From positions 124,001-188,000 of the forward strand of contig NZ_RBWS01000001.1 of NCBI RefSeq assembly GCF_003627955.1: 64,000 bases of DNA. Direction: 5' to 3'. The notes under the pieces are model-generated. The model searched no databases and had not been told where the DNA came from. It was given only the letters and a program-made list of their open reading frames with translations. Shown in pieces: positions 63,943-64,000 of this stretch. The stretch comes from Sphingobacterium puteale (GTDB lineage Bacteria > Bacteroidota > Bacteroidia > Sphingobacteriales > Sphingobacteriaceae). A program made the translations under genes and the position numbers. Numbering within the stretch: the first letter of the stretch is position 1; each line of letters opens with the position of its first letter.

Positions 63943-64000
63943 CTGTTGTATGTCAAAAGGACACCAGGTATTGTATCTTGTTTTCTCCTATTTTTTGTGC

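Overview
The window comes from a Bacteroidota genome and looks like the family Sphingobacteriaceae, most probably Sphingobacterium or a close relative. The reasons are four SusC/SusD outer-membrane pairs, an ECF sigma/FecR cascade, many lipoproteins with Ser-Cys lipoboxes, TAnnTTTG promoter elements, weak Shine-Dalgarno sites, and the gene neighbourhood of a short glycogen synthase next to panC and panD. The genus is inferred from gene content alone.

Layout. 1-1137: the end of an unidentified gene, a terminator, and a TonB-domain gene broken by a one-base frameshift. 1363-6432: SusD and an unusual SusC with two N-terminal carboxypeptidase-like domains joined by a repeat linker. 6911-8150: a secreted NTF2-like protein, a small membrane protein and the remains of another. 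8217-17159: one regulated import locus reading, in transcription order, ECF sigma factor, FecR anti-sigma factor, SusC with an STN domain, SusD, zinc metallohydrolase lipoprotein and DUF4302 lipoprotein. 17559-23347: a complete seven-gene Mrp (MnhABCDEFG) Na+/H+ antiporter operon. 23487-30386: a lactonase-type beta-propeller, a SurA-like foldase, a tandem NTF2-like protein, cysS and der. 30556-35414: another SusD/SusC pair. 35714-36173: four tandem identical initiator tRNA-Met genes. 36289-44841: housekeeping genes era, uvrC, PBP1A, ispF, a short glycogen synthase, panC and panD. 44952-50688: a small His-rich membrane protein, a TonB-dependent receptor with a CxxC in its plug, a thioredoxin-like protein, and three tandem FKBP-type lipoproteins. 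51572-54054: nadE and a DUF4136 lipoprotein. 54212-63834: a pectin-type polysaccharide utilisation locus with a GntR-type regulator, GH105 unsaturated glycuronyl hydrolase, SusD, SusC and PL1 pectate lyase.

How the parts work together. The SusC/SusD pairs are energised by TonB and bring oligomers into the periplasm. At 54-64 kb a surface pectate lyase, the SusCD pair and the GH105 enzyme form a plausible chain for pectin fragments. At 8-17 kb the STN domain of SusC can signal through FecR to the ECF sigma factor.

The most interesting non-standard signals are: a roughly 100-bp dispersed repeat family, two copies of which flank uvrC in opposite orientation; a dense field of inverted repeats at 56.7-57.0 kb; a perfect 44-bp palindrome at 23.4 kb; tandem initiator tRNA genes with hairpin spacers; an orphan leader and truncated micro-ORF at 51.0 kb; and the receptor/thioredoxin/FKBP lipoprotein cluster. 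I saw no rRNA, CRISPR array, prophage or insertion sequence.
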